Below the pieces are notes generated by a model that made no database searches, had not been told where the DNA came from, and saw only the letters and a list, made by a program, of their open reading frames with translations. A program made the position numbers and the translations under genes. 64,000 bases of DNA, from assembly GCF_012641335.1 (NCBI RefSeq), contig NZ_JABAID010000007.1, forward strand, positions 124,001 through 188,000, written 5' to 3'. Shown here one piece after another: positions 45,200 through 54,436 of this stretch (position 1 is the first letter of the stretch; every line of letters starts with the position of its first letter). The DNA comes from Novosphingobium sp. ERN07. Its GTDB lineage: Bacteria > Pseudomonadota > Alphaproteobacteria > Sphingomonadales > Sphingomonadaceae.

Positions 45200-45388
45200 A
45201 TGCTTCTTCGCAGAATCGAAAAGTTCCTTGAGCGGACGGGAATGCCCGTCACCAAGTTTGGCCGACTGGCCGCACACGACCCCCGGCTGGTCGGTGATTT
45301 GCGCAATGGGCGCGAACCGCGTTCCGCGATGGTTTCACGAGTAGAACACTTCATGAACATATTTGCGGAGAATGTCCATGCTGCTTGA
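45200..45388 (+). CDS. Small basic protein of unknown function (helix-turn-helix-like)
   Basis: A 62-residue protein, MLLRRIEKFLERTGMPVTKF at the start, then GRLAAHDPRLVGDLRNGREP and a helix ending NIFAENVHAA. The pattern FGRLAAHDPRLVGDL resembles a helix-turn-helix. ATG 45200 follows GGAGGG with about ten bases spacing, favoured over 45182. It overlaps the next gene by 11 bases. It is likely a conserved sphingomonad DNA-binding protein; not characterised. Confidence 0.7.
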   Translation: MLLRRIEKFLERTGMPVTKFGRLAAHDPRLVGDLRNGREPRSAMVSRVEHFMNIFAENVHAA

Positions 45389-45755
45389 ACTTCAAGCCTT
45401 CGAAACCAAAGCGCTGGTTGGCACAAGCCTGCCGCCACGTCGCATCGCGACGGGGGAGCGGCTGATGCGTGCGGTGCGCGAAATCGCCGGACCTTTGGCC
45501 GAAGTGGTGAGCCATGCCGAAGCGCCTTGGGCCAGCATCACCTTCTCAGGCGCGCGGCACACGCTCGTTTTGCGCTTTGCCGGCAGCGATGCGGTGAGCG
45601 ACGGCGAGAACTTCGTGATCGTATTGCCAGAACACGAATTCCGGTTGCGCGGACAGTTGGTGGCCGATGCCGCGGTGACGCGCGTCGATCACGAACTGGT
45701 GCCTGCTCCACTTATGGAAGTGGAGTGCGAAATCCTGCTGCTGAGCGAAGACTGA
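45378..45755 (+). CDS. Conserved hypothetical protein, no recognised domain
   Basis: A 125-residue acidic cytoplasmic protein. It begins MLLELQAFETKALVGTSLPP and includes EAPWASITFSGARHTLVLRF, then FVIVLPEHEFRLRGQLVADA and a beta-rich end (MEVECEILLLSED). GGAG lies about nine bases upstream, inside the previous gene. The 11-base overlap implies cotranslation. Function unknown. Confidence 0.75.
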   Translation: MLLELQAFETKALVGTSLPPRRIATGERLMRAVREIAGPLAEVVSHAEAPWASITFSGARHTLVLRFAGSDAVSDGENFVIVLPEHEFRLRGQLVADAAVTRVDHELVPAPLMEVECEILLLSED

Positions 45756-45764
45756 GCGAGAACG

Positions 45765-45788
45765 CCGGGTGCCCCGCGAGGCACCCGG
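45765..45788. terminator. Hairpin between convergent genes
   Basis: Perfect 9-bp stem (CCGGGTGCC / GGCACCCGG, loop CCGCGA), 10 bases after the hypothetical protein's stop and 17 bases after the decaheme gene's stop. It lacks a T-run but sits where both convergent transcripts should end. Confidence 0.5.
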
Positions 45789-45804
45789 TCTCCTCTCCAA
45801 CTGG

Positions 45805-48800
45805 TCAGTTTGTTCGGGCGAGCAGCGGTGCAGCCTTGGCACCGACCCACTGGCTCATATCCACCGCATTGGTCACGCGGAAAACCTCGCCCTTCCCGTT
45901 GAGGAACAGCTCTTCCATCTCTGGCCGGGTGAAGGGGCGTGAGCCGAGGCGGCCGAAGATGGCCATCTGCCCGCCCGTTTCGTCAACGCCACGGTCACGG
46001 TCCAGCCCTTTCGACAGCGCCAGTGCAGGCGTTGGCGTGCGCGCCCACGCGATCAGTTCGGGCTTGGGTTCGGGCGAGAAACCATAAAAGTTCGGCTGGC
46101 TCGACGGACTGGTGAGCTGAAGCACTTTCACCCCGTTCCGCCCATCGGCGACATAGGCGAATAGCGTAGCGTTGGTGGATGCGACGATCACGTCCTCGGC
46201 ATCGGTCAGCTTACCATCGGCAGTATAACTGGTGAAGATCGACGGGCGCGTGGGTGCCGTTATGTCGACGATCACGAGTCCCTGCCCCTTGGCGGCCACA
46301 TAAGCATAGGTACGGGCAAGGTAGACGCGGCGGGCATCGGCCAACGGGACTGTTGCCCCGGCAACGGGCTTAGGCTGCGCCAGATTGGTCACGTCCATCA
46401 GTTCGAGGCCATTGGACGTCGTCACCCACAGATAGCGGAACTGCACTGCGGTGCCGCGCGGGTCGTTCAATGGAACGACCGAAGTGACGCGCGGATCGAG
46501 GCAAGTTTCACCACCCTTCTTTGCGCTTACCTCGCAAGGCTTTTCCGCAGACCAAGGCTTGGTCAGGTGGACGGTGACGAGCGCCTTGTCGGTAACGACA
46601 TAGGCATAGTCGCCCGCCAGCGTGATGTGCCGCGCACCGGTCAGCACACCATCGGGATTGAAGGTAAAGGCGCGGTCGAAGAAGTTGTTGCGGAATTCGC
46701 CATCGGCCAGCGTATCGACATTGACCGCGATCAGCCCTTCGACCGCATCGGTGACGAAGGCATAGCTGTAAATCGGCGAGAACGGCTGCTCCTGATTGAG
46801 GCCGCGCAGTTCCGGCGTATTGCGCGTGGGCGCGATGGCCTGATTGGTGGGCAGCGCCATGCAAGTGGCGTTTTTCGTCTTCACGTGGGTATCGTGGCCG
46901 AGCGACGAGAACGGCGCGGTGACGATGCGCTCCGAGAAGCCCTTGTCGCCAATTGCGGCGATATCATAGGCGCGGAAACCGCCAGTGCCTTCGGCGACGA
47001 ACATATATTCGCCGCGCATCTGCAGGCAGCGCACCGCGTCCTTGGTGCCTTCGACGACGTTGGCGAACTGTTCCTGCCCCGTGGTTTCGCCGGAGAGTTT
47101 GGAATCGAACGGTTTGCCGCGAGTCCAGTTCTTCAGTTCGCGGTCATTCTTCTCGACGTGCTGCTTCCAGTAATCGGGATAGGCATAGCGGTGGAGATAG
47201 GAGCCGATCACGGCCTGCGGCTCGTCCCACTCGGTCACGCGCACGGCTTCGAAACCCCCTTCGAGGCCGAACCATGCGTTCATGCCCACAAAGTTCACAT
47301 AGTTGGTGCCGAGCAGCAGGAGCTGCGCCATGACCGCGTTGTTGTCCTCATCCTGACTGACGTGGCAGTCGGTGCACTGCTTCGTCTCGTTCTTGCGGAC
47401 GGTGTGCGGGAAGTGCGGCGCGAAGGCCTGCGACGAGTAGCCAATTGATGAGATCGGCGGCTGCTGCACATAGATGCGTTCGCGATTGATGTTGGTCGAC
47501 GACAGGATCAACGCAGAGGTGGAGCGGATCGGCGCAGTTATCGCCTTCCCGCTGACGGGATTGCCTGCCGCATCGAACTGCACCGGATCGGAACCGGACG
47601 ACTTGTTGCGCTGGTGTTTGCCAAGTTGGAACATGTCATCACGCGCAACCTGCGGGTTATAGGTGGCATAGTTGCGCGTGTAGTCTTCCTCGTACTTGTG
47701 CGTGGCCGACTTCCAGTTGGCCTCAATCGGCAAATGGCAGCCCGCGCACGATGTCGTCCATGAAAGGTGACAGGTGAAGCAGGCCATATCGTCATCGCGG
47801 TGGGCGCGTGCTTCCTTGGGAATGCCGGTCCCGAATTTGTAATCGCCATCGTCCGAGGCGGACTTTGCCATCAGTTTGGCGCGCGCGGCTTTGGGGTTGA
47901 AGATGGGTGCGCCGGTGCTGTCCACCTTTCCTGCAAAGCGGGCATCGACCGAGTCTTTCACGAGGCTCACACGCCACGACAAGTTAGGATCGATGATCGA
48001 ACGCTGCACCAATACGCGTCGGCCATCGGCTTCGTTGAACCATTCGAAGCGGCGCTGGCCATCGGCGTTGCGGATCAGCGCAAGGTTGTTGCCCTTTTCC
48101 GGCGCCGCGAGGTTCGACGTCAGCAGCGTGGGATAGGCATCAGGCGTGCCGTGGCAATCCTTGCACCCGATCTCCACGGCATTGGCGACTTCGCCATAGA
48201 TCAAGCCGTTGCCGTGGCTGTCCTGCGCAAAGTGGCAATCGGCGCACTGCATGCCGAGTTGGGCATGAATGTCCATCATGTGGACGGCCTTGCCGGGATT
48301 GTCGGGACCGACGTCGACGAACTTGCCCTCGGTGCCTTTGCGGAACTTTTCGGGGTCGTTTGGATCGATGATGTGCGCGGTGTCGGTGCCGTAGGTGCTC
48401 ATGTCGCCACCATCGTCGAGCAGGTTGCCGCGACGGTCACGCTTGAGAATGGCGCGAAAGTTCCAGCCGTGGCCGTGATAGTCGGCGAACTGGGTGTCCT
48501 TCAACTGGCTGTTGAGGTCATAGACGTTGCGCAGGAATTCCACATCGCGCCACAGCCCGCGCGTGGCTGCGCCTTCAGGGTTGCGGTCCAGCACTTCGCG
48601 CTGTTCGTCGATGTTGGGGTAGAACTGCTTCTTGAACGCCTTCTGGTAATCCGCATCCGACATGCCGGCAGGCTTGGGCGCGCGGTTTTCCGGTCCGGGC
48701 CACATGCTCGGCGCGTCGGACTCATAGTCCCACATGATGTAGCCGAGGTAGGTGTTCAGGAAGATGTTCGGCTGGTGCATGTGGCAGTTCATGCACTGCG

Positions 48801-50424
48801 CGGTGGGAATGGCGCGAGTGAAGGCGTGGACCAACGGGTGGCCGCGTTCGCGATCCTGCATGGCGACGGGGCCAGTGGGTTCATGCGAGTCATCGCCGTG
48901 GCCGGCATCGTGGCCACCACCGTGCTTGGCTTCAGCCTTCTTCGCATGGCCCTTCTCGTCCAGCCCGGCAAGCGCGTGGGCGCTGGCCTGGTCCATCTTG
49001 TCATGGTCCATCGAGCCATGCGGTGCGACACCCTTCGCGGGGGAATAAACCAGTTGTTCCGCCGACGAGATCGCGCGGGCGCAATCGGCTTCCATGTCGT
49101 GCGAGGCTTCGGAATCTGACTTGTCGCCGCCCATGTATGCACGCTGCCCGCCCAGCACCGTGCCGCGCACCTTGTCATGCACTTCATGCGCTGCGGCGTC
49201 ATAGGTGCCATAGGCGCCCTTGCGGTGCTGGCCTTCGCGCAAGCTGTTGATCGTGGGATCGGACGTGATCGTCTGTCCATCACGCCCGCACTTGCCATAG
49301 TTCAACGAGTGACGCGGTTCACGGTCATTTGCGTAGATCACATGGCACGACGCACAGCCCGAGGAACGATAATCACCCGGTTGATCATTGGTGCCCATCT
49401 GAAACAGGAAAGGGTCGTTCAGGCGCGTCTTGTGGATGTTCAGGACCGGGATCGCGACGCGCAGACCTGTGGCCGGGCCACGGTTCGACTGCTTGAGATC
49501 GGGGCGGCCCGGCTCATCAAGACGCTGGATAAGGCCGGTCGAGTTGGGCAGACCAATTTCAGGGAACTGCGGGTTGATCGTGCGGCCACCGTCTTCGAAC
49601 ACGCGGAACACGTCGCCCGGAGGTATCTGGTGCCAGCGTGGCAGCGGATAGAGAATCGGAAGTGCGCCACGTGCCTTTTCCTTCGGCGTCACCGTGCCCC
49701 ACATCGGTTTGCCATCGGGGCCGATTTCCTTCGAGGCAGACTTCAGCAGCGCCGGCTCGCCGTTGCGGGTGAAGCTTTCCCCGAACATGTAGTTCTTGAA
49801 GGGAACGATGCCGTTGTTATAGGCAGCCCCACCCCAGAGCATCGCACCGGTGGACATGATCGAGCGTTCGGACGCTTCGATGATCGACATGTGGCACGCC
49901 CCGCAGGAATCGCGTGCCACGCGATAGTCAGAGGGGTTGACGAAACGGATGAAGTCCGGGCTCTCCTTCGCGAGCAGCGCATAGGAGCGCTTGGGATTTG
50001 CCGAGGATGGCCAACCCCACGCGACCGGATACTTCGGCAATACGTGGGCGTCCTTCATCGCGCCAACATATTCCATCGAATTGCGGCTCCACGAGCGGTC
50101 AGCGACAACCTTGGTATCGCCACCGTGGCAATCGGCGCAGGAAAGCACGACCGCCGGACTGGCGTGCATCGTGCGATGGTCGCTTTGCGTATGGCAGCTA
50201 ACGCAACCGGCGTTTTGCTTGTCAACGTAGGCCCATTGCTCTTCCGCCGTATCGCCCAGCTGGCCGCGCGGGGCAGCCGGAGCGCGGGTGTGCGTGACCT
50301 TCTGCGCCACTTCCTCGCCCGAAGCCCAAAGTGCGGTCGGCACCGACAGCGCAGCCAGCAGCGCCAGCAGCCAAGCTACGGGAAGGGGGCGGAATCGGCG
50401 CGTGGGGATCATGGGCTGGGTCAT
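45805..50424 (-). CDS. Giant decaheme c-type cytochrome fused to LVIVD-type beta-propeller
   Basis: A 1539-residue exported protein: signal peptide (hydrophobic 15-34, cleavage near LWASG). Ten CXXCH sites begin at about Cys 74, 96, 174, 357, 544, 727, 754, 882, 893 and 1017. A His-rich, low-complexity stretch lies at about 495-515. From about 1130 to 1480, four or more LVIVD-like blades appear (FRAYDIAAI; YAYVVTDKALVTVHL; YLWVTTSNGLELMDVTN; YAYVAAKGQGLVIVDIT; FAYVADGRNGVKVLQL). ATG 50424 shares one base with the outer-membrane gene's stop. Probable terminal electron carrier of the operon; the location (periplasm or cell surface) and partner are inferred. Confidence 0.88.
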   Translation of the reverse strand: MTQPMIPTRRFRPLPVAWLLALLAALSVPTALWASGEEVAQKVTHTRAPAAPRGQLGDTAEEQWAYVDKQNAGCVSCHTQSDHRTMHASPAVVLSCADCHGGDTKVVADRSWSRNSMEYVGAMKDAHVLPKYPVAWGWPSSANPKRSYALLAKESPDFIRFVNPSDYRVARDSCGACHMSIIEASERSIMSTGAMLWGGAAYNNGIVPFKNYMFGESFTRNGEPALLKSASKEIGPDGKPMWGTVTPKEKARGALPILYPLPRWHQIPPGDVFRVFEDGGRTINPQFPEIGLPNSTGLIQRLDEPGRPDLKQSNRGPATGLRVAIPVLNIHKTRLNDPFLFQMGTNDQPGDYRSSGCASCHVIYANDREPRHSLNYGKCGRDGQTITSDPTINSLREGQHRKGAYGTYDAAAHEVHDKVRGTVLGGQRAYMGGDKSDSEASHDMEADCARAISSAEQLVYSPAKGVAPHGSMDHDKMDQASAHALAGLDEKGHAKKAEAKHGGGHDAGHGDDSHEPTGPVAMQDRERGHPLVHAFTRAIPTAQCMNCHMHQPNIFLNTYLGYIMWDYESDAPSMWPGPENRAPKPAGMSDADYQKAFKKQFYPNIDEQREVLDRNPEGAATRGLWRDVEFLRNVYDLNSQLKDTQFADYHGHGWNFRAILKRDRRGNLLDDGGDMSTYGTDTAHIIDPNDPEKFRKGTEGKFVDVGPDNPGKAVHMMDIHAQLGMQCADCHFAQDSHGNGLIYGEVANAVEIGCKDCHGTPDAYPTLLTSNLAAPEKGNNLALIRNADGQRRFEWFNEADGRRVLVQRSIIDPNLSWRVSLVKDSVDARFAGKVDSTGAPIFNPKAARAKLMAKSASDDGDYKFGTGIPKEARAHRDDDMACFTCHLSWTTSCAGCHLPIEANWKSATHKYEEDYTRNYATYNPQVARDDMFQLGKHQRNKSSGSDPVQFDAAGNPVSGKAITAPIRSTSALILSSTNINRERIYVQQPPISSIGYSSQAFAPHFPHTVRKNETKQCTDCHVSQDEDNNAVMAQLLLLGTNYVNFVGMNAWFGLEGGFEAVRVTEWDEPQAVIGSYLHRYAYPDYWKQHVEKNDRELKNWTRGKPFDSKLSGETTGQEQFANVVEGTKDAVRCLQMRGEYMFVAEGTGGFRAYDIAAIGDKGFSERIVTAPFSSLGHDTHVKTKNATCMALPTNQAIAPTRNTPELRGLNQEQPFSPIYSYAFVTDAVEGLIAVNVDTLADGEFRNNFFDRAFTFNPDGVLTGARHITLAGDYAYVVTDKALVTVHLTKPWSAEKPCEVSAKKGGETCLDPRVTSVVPLNDPRGTAVQFRYLWVTTSNGLELMDVTNLAQPKPVAGATVPLADARRVYLARTYAYVAAKGQGLVIVDITAPTRPSIFTSYTADGKLTDAEDVIVASTNATLFAYVADGRNGVKVLQLTSPSSQPNFYGFSPEPKPELIAWARTPTPALALSKGLDRDRGVDETGGQMAIFGRLGSRPFTRPEMEELFLNGKGEVFRVTNAVDMSQWVGAKAAPLLARTN

Positions 50425-52463
50425 CAAAAGGCCAGAGTCGCGTTGGCGAGGACGGAATAGAAGCGGCTGGCCTTGCCCATCTGCGAGAACAGATTGTCAA
50501 AGCCCTTGCCGGGCTCGAGAACCGCGCCCGACAGGCGGAAAACCAGGTTCTGCGAGGCGCTGGGCCGCCAGATAGCCGAAACCGAAGCATCCCATCCGAT
50601 GTCCTTGGGGATAGAGCCTTCGTTGCGCAGCACTTGCAGCACTTTCGTGTTCTGGAACCACAGATGGTTGACGTTGGTCGAGACCCGCGTGGTGGGCGTC
50701 AGATCGAAATCGGCGCCAAGGCCCAGCAGCATCGTGCCAGGATTGGTGAAGTTCGACTGTCCCTGCTCTTTCGACGAGCGCAGCGAATTGAGAATGCCGT
50801 TGCGGCCATTGATCGAGATCGCGCGCCCGCCGCCCGCAAAGGGAATTGTCTGGCGAATCCAGTAGCTGGTGTCTGCCCCTGCGAATTGCGGGTTTTCGAA
50901 TATGGCGTCGAAACCGCCTTCCACCTTGTCGTAAGGATCGCTGTCGCCGCTCGCATAGAGGCCTGAAACGCGGATGCGCGTCCAGTCAATGTCATAGCTC
51001 AGTTCAGCCGCTGCCATGAAGGCGCGGATGCTGGCGGGGCCGCTGGTAAGGAAATTGTTGCTGTCATGCCCCAGCGCGCCATAGAATTGCCCGGTCAAGT
51101 TGATCCGTCCGATGCGCCCATCGGCGGCATAGCCAAGATAGACCACATCATAATTACGCCCGCGCAGATCGCCCAGCAAAGCCGGGCGGACCGGGAAACC
51201 GTTCTTGTCGACCGCCACTTCACCGCGTTCACGGTTGATGTTCCATGTGGCGGAAAGCTGGCTGGTCAAGCCGACAATGGGGAAGTCCTGACGATAGACA
51301 TTTGCCATCAGCAGGAAATCGTCACGCGGGGTCTGCGTGATGTCGTTCAGGCCGGAGTTGGTGTCCTTCTCCAGACGCCAGAACGCGGCCAGATTGAACT
51401 GGAAGCGGTTGTTGTCCCGGTTGCCGAAAAGGCGGATGCCCAACTGGTTGTCGTTGAACAGGAAGCCGCGAAAGTCTGACTGCATCGGCTGGATGCCAGC
51501 GCGGACCGAGAAGAAATCGTAGCGCTTTGAATCGTACTGGCCAAGGTGGTAGTCCACGAAGGCTTCCTGCAGCCCCACGAAACCATCGGTACGCCGCGTA
51601 CCCTTTGACGGTTCGACGAACAGTACGCGCCGTTCGGGCACTTGCACGTGGTTGATATTGCCAGCAATCGCGATGCGATATTCGATCACCGGCGGCTTGA
51701 ACGCAGTCATGCCCTTGAGCAGCGAGACGCTGGCGATGAACGTCTGCGCGAGTACGAGACTGTTGCTGCGGCCAAAGACGTCAATCTGGCTAGGGTTGCT
51801 CGTGGTCTGATTGCCGACGGGAATGGGGAAGCTGCGCGGTTCGACAATCGTATCGGACACCGCGCCTGCGATCAGGAACCAGTCGTCGCCTTTGAGAAAT
51901 CCGGGGCGCTTGCCACGCGCGAGCGGTCGATCACCTTTAAGCAAATTATGGTGAAACGGATCGAGCGAAGAATGGCAGACATGCTGCAACCGGGGGAACA
52001 GCGTGTAGAGCGAAAGATCACGGACACCGGTTGTCTTGTCCTTCTGCGGGCAGAGCGAGGACACGATACGCCAACGATCGGGCACGCCGACGTCGAGCGC
52101 GAGATTACCCATCGGGCCTTCGCCATCGTATTTGTCGTAAAAGGCTTCAGGCGGCGGGGCGTTGACCGCGCCAGGATTGTCCTGATCAACCTTTTCAGGG
52201 AGCTGCTTGGTATAACCGGGACGGCGACGCCCATCGATAAGCGCTTCGTCTGCCTCGGTTTCACCGCCCGGAAGCGCAGTCGTATTGGGATCGACCTGTT
52301 GAGATGCGCCATCTGCCGCTGGAACAATGGTGGTTTGTGGAGCAAGCGCATCTGGCGCTGTCGCCTCTGCTGCTGCCAGCACCTGAAACGGCGTCATCGG
52401 CAGGGCTACCGGCTGAGGCAGTCCGAACGCCGGTGCGATCAGGGCAAGCATCGGCTGCATCAT
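50424..52463 (-). CDS. Outer-membrane beta-barrel protein of the multiheme operon
   Basis: A 679-residue protein. After an Ala/Thr-rich N-terminus (about 1-75), a long series of amphipathic strands with turn-rich loops follows (for example FAAFWRLE-type segments, YRIAIAGNINHVQVPERRVLF, VYLGYAADGRIGRINLTGQFY). It ends SVLANATLAF with the terminal Phe of barrel proteins. Two Cys (SSLCPQKD and QHVCHSS, about 137 and 162) could form a plug disulfide. The N-terminal hydrophobic stretch has no positive charges, an atypical signal. Its ATG overlaps the lipoprotein's stop (ATGA). Size and context fit a porin-cytochrome partner such as MtrB, but homology is not demonstrated. Confidence 0.75.
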   Translation of the reverse strand: MMQPMLALIAPAFGLPQPVALPMTPFQVLAAAEATAPDALAPQTTIVPAADGASQQVDPNTTALPGGETEADEALIDGRRRPGYTKQLPEKVDQDNPGAVNAPPPEAFYDKYDGEGPMGNLALDVGVPDRWRIVSSLCPQKDKTTGVRDLSLYTLFPRLQHVCHSSLDPFHHNLLKGDRPLARGKRPGFLKGDDWFLIAGAVSDTIVEPRSFPIPVGNQTTSNPSQIDVFGRSNSLVLAQTFIASVSLLKGMTAFKPPVIEYRIAIAGNINHVQVPERRVLFVEPSKGTRRTDGFVGLQEAFVDYHLGQYDSKRYDFFSVRAGIQPMQSDFRGFLFNDNQLGIRLFGNRDNNRFQFNLAAFWRLEKDTNSGLNDITQTPRDDFLLMANVYRQDFPIVGLTSQLSATWNINRERGEVAVDKNGFPVRPALLGDLRGRNYDVVYLGYAADGRIGRINLTGQFYGALGHDSNNFLTSGPASIRAFMAAAELSYDIDWTRIRVSGLYASGDSDPYDKVEGGFDAIFENPQFAGADTSYWIRQTIPFAGGGRAISINGRNGILNSLRSSKEQGQSNFTNPGTMLLGLGADFDLTPTTRVSTNVNHLWFQNTKVLQVLRNEGSIPKDIGWDASVSAIWRPSASQNLVFRLSGAVLEPGKGFDNLFSQMGKASRFYSVLANATLAF

Positions 52464-54436
52464 TTACCCTCGCAGACGTTCTGTTCGCTCGTATCGAGGA
52501 ACGGAGCAAAGGGGCAGTTCACGTAGCGCAAGCGCACCCCGCTGCCGACTGCAATGACAATGGTATCTGCGCGCATATCCTTGGGCGCATTGCCGATCCC
52601 ACCTGCCTTGGCCCCGCCATTGTGCAGGCCAAGGAACGAGATCATGTCGTCCTGATCGATACCATCGCCCGACACCCCGATCGCGCCGACGAGGCGGTTA
52701 CCGCGATAGATCGGCACAGAGCCGGGGAATATCTGGATGCCATTGGCAAGGCGCTTCTTGCCCGTCGGCGTGTTGGGCACGGTTGAGCAAGTCTGCGGCG
52801 TATCGCTGCCTGCCCCCTGCACGAATCCGGCGTGCTGCACCACATTTCCTGCGACGAGCGCGATCTGCAAGCCCGTGGCAAACGGGCTGAAATCGTCAAT
52901 CGGGCGCGACAACGGGCCGGGGGGGCGTCCGAGTTCACCATCAGGGAAATAGGGACGCGACAGATTGCCGCCCGACCGGTCGGCAAAGGCCTTGCCTCCG
53001 GTCAAAGCCGTCTGGTCGCCCAGAAAATCTCGCACGCGCTGTACGAACACGTTTGCGCCAGGCGTGGCCAAAAGCTGCTGTGCGGCGACCGGATTGGAGA
53101 AAAATGCCGCTGTGCGCGCCTTTTGCAATGACACATCGGTGCCGAAGATCGGCGCATCGGGACTACGTACCTGCCCCAGCACTTCGCCATAAGTGTCGAC
53201 GATCGAGATGGTCACTTGCGCCCGGCTATCGAGCGGTCGGCGGATTTGCGCGCGCGCGCGGGTCATCACCGTAAAGGCCTCTTCCATCACGGTGCGGACT
53301 TCAGCCGCCGAGAGCGCCTGCCCGACGTCCGCCCCGTCAGTCCCGGCCTTGATCGGGAAGCGCGGATTTCCTGCGCCATCCGTCAACAGATAGGCATCTG
53401 CTAGCGAGAACTCCGAAGCGTTGACTCGCCGGATGCCACTGCGCTCGGTGCCATAGGCAGTTCCTGCCAGCACCGCCGTGCCGTCGTAATAGCCATTCAC
53501 CGGGATCAGCGTGCCGCGTACGTTGTTGATCGCGGAAAAGCTGGTCTGCAAGGCAGAGAGCTTTGCAGGCTGGGCATCGGCAAAGCGCAGCGTCGTGCCA
53601 TCTGCCGTGATCCGATCACCCCTGATATCCGCTGCCGGAGCGAAGTTCTGAATACCAGCGAGAGCGATGTACTCTTCGGCGTCTTCGTCGACATCGCTGA
53701 CGTCGGGATCATAGCCATAATCGCCGTCGGCCATCACGCCGATGCCGCCTACGACCACGCCGTTCTTGTAAAGCGGCAAGCCGCCTGCATCGGCAGCAAG
53801 ACCGAGCGGCGAACGCTTCGGACCGATGAACGCGCCGCTGCCTGCGTTGCCGGTGATGAAGCGGGTGTTGAGATCGGAACAGGGAAGCTGGCTGAACTGC
53901 ACGCCGAACAGCGGGCCGGATTCCAGGCCGGGCGTGTTGGGCGCGGGCGGAAAGTGTTCCTGCACGATCTCGCTGGCGGTTCGGGTGGTAAAAGCATTGC
54001 CACTGGACGAAAGATAGGCTGCCGTGATCGCCTTGCTGATAGCCCCCATCGTTGCCTCGACATCAAGGCCCTGCGCATCGATTCCGGGATTGGCAATGCG
54101 GCCAGTGGCCGTGCGGCGGCTGGTGAGCATCCGGCTGGGCGCGCCGTTCATGCGGAACACGGCAAGCACATTCCCGACGCGGTCCACTACGCTGATAATC
54201 GCAGGCTTGCTGCGCGCCTGCGCCTCACCCACGGCCTGCGCAACGATCTGTTGTACCTCGCTGGCGGTCAGCGCTTCCTGCGCCGGATCGGCAAAGAAGC
54301 GCGACGATGCGGTGGGGGTTGGTGTGGGCGTGAACGTATCGCCAGAGCCGGAATCACCTCCGCCACAGCCTGCCAGCGCAAGCGAAAAGGAAAGCGCGAT
54401 GGCAGTCGTTTGCCTGAGAGCCAGCGGCAACTGCAT
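52460..54436 (-). CDS. Lipoprotein with two GlcG/HbpS (heme-binding-like) domains
   Basis: A 658-residue lipoprotein: lipobox LALAGC (Cys about 24), then a Gly/Ser/Thr/Pro-rich linker (about 25-45). Two DUF336-type modules follow. The first (about 55-270) has AIISVVDRVGNVLAVFRMNG and GLPLYKNGVVVGGIGVMADG; the second (about 375-625) has VTISIVDTYGEVLGQVRSPD and VPIYRGNRLVGAIGVSGDG. HbpS of Streptomyces binds heme and senses redox stress; GlcG's role is unclear. Its start overlaps the pentaheme gene's stop by one base. Candidate heme or redox module in the envelope. Confidence 0.85.
   Translation of the reverse strand: MQLPLALRQTTAIALSFSLALAGCGGGDSGSGDTFTPTPTPTASSRFFADPAQEALTASEVQQIVAQAVGEAQARSKPAIISVVDRVGNVLAVFRMNGAPSRMLTSRRTATGRIANPGIDAQGLDVEATMGAISKAITAAYLSSSGNAFTTRTASEIVQEHFPPAPNTPGLESGPLFGVQFSQLPCSDLNTRFITGNAGSGAFIGPKRSPLGLAADAGGLPLYKNGVVVGGIGVMADGDYGYDPDVSDVDEDAEEYIALAGIQNFAPAADIRGDRITADGTTLRFADAQPAKLSALQTSFSAINNVRGTLIPVNGYYDGTAVLAGTAYGTERSGIRRVNASEFSLADAYLLTDGAGNPRFPIKAGTDGADVGQALSAAEVRTVMEEAFTVMTRARAQIRRPLDSRAQVTISIVDTYGEVLGQVRSPDAPIFGTDVSLQKARTAAFFSNPVAAQQLLATPGANVFVQRVRDFLGDQTALTGGKAFADRSGGNLSRPYFPDGELGRPPGPLSRPIDDFSPFATGLQIALVAGNVVQHAGFVQGAGSDTPQTCSTVPNTPTGKKRLANGIQIFPGSVPIYRGNRLVGAIGVSGDGIDQDDMISFLGLHNGGAKAGGIGNAPKDMRADTIVIAVGSGVRLRYVNCPFAPFLDTSEQNVCEGK

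Noticed and set aside
47767..49119. 450-residue open frame on the plus strand
   Set aside because: Antisense to the decaheme cytochrome; composition is a shadow of the real reading frame.
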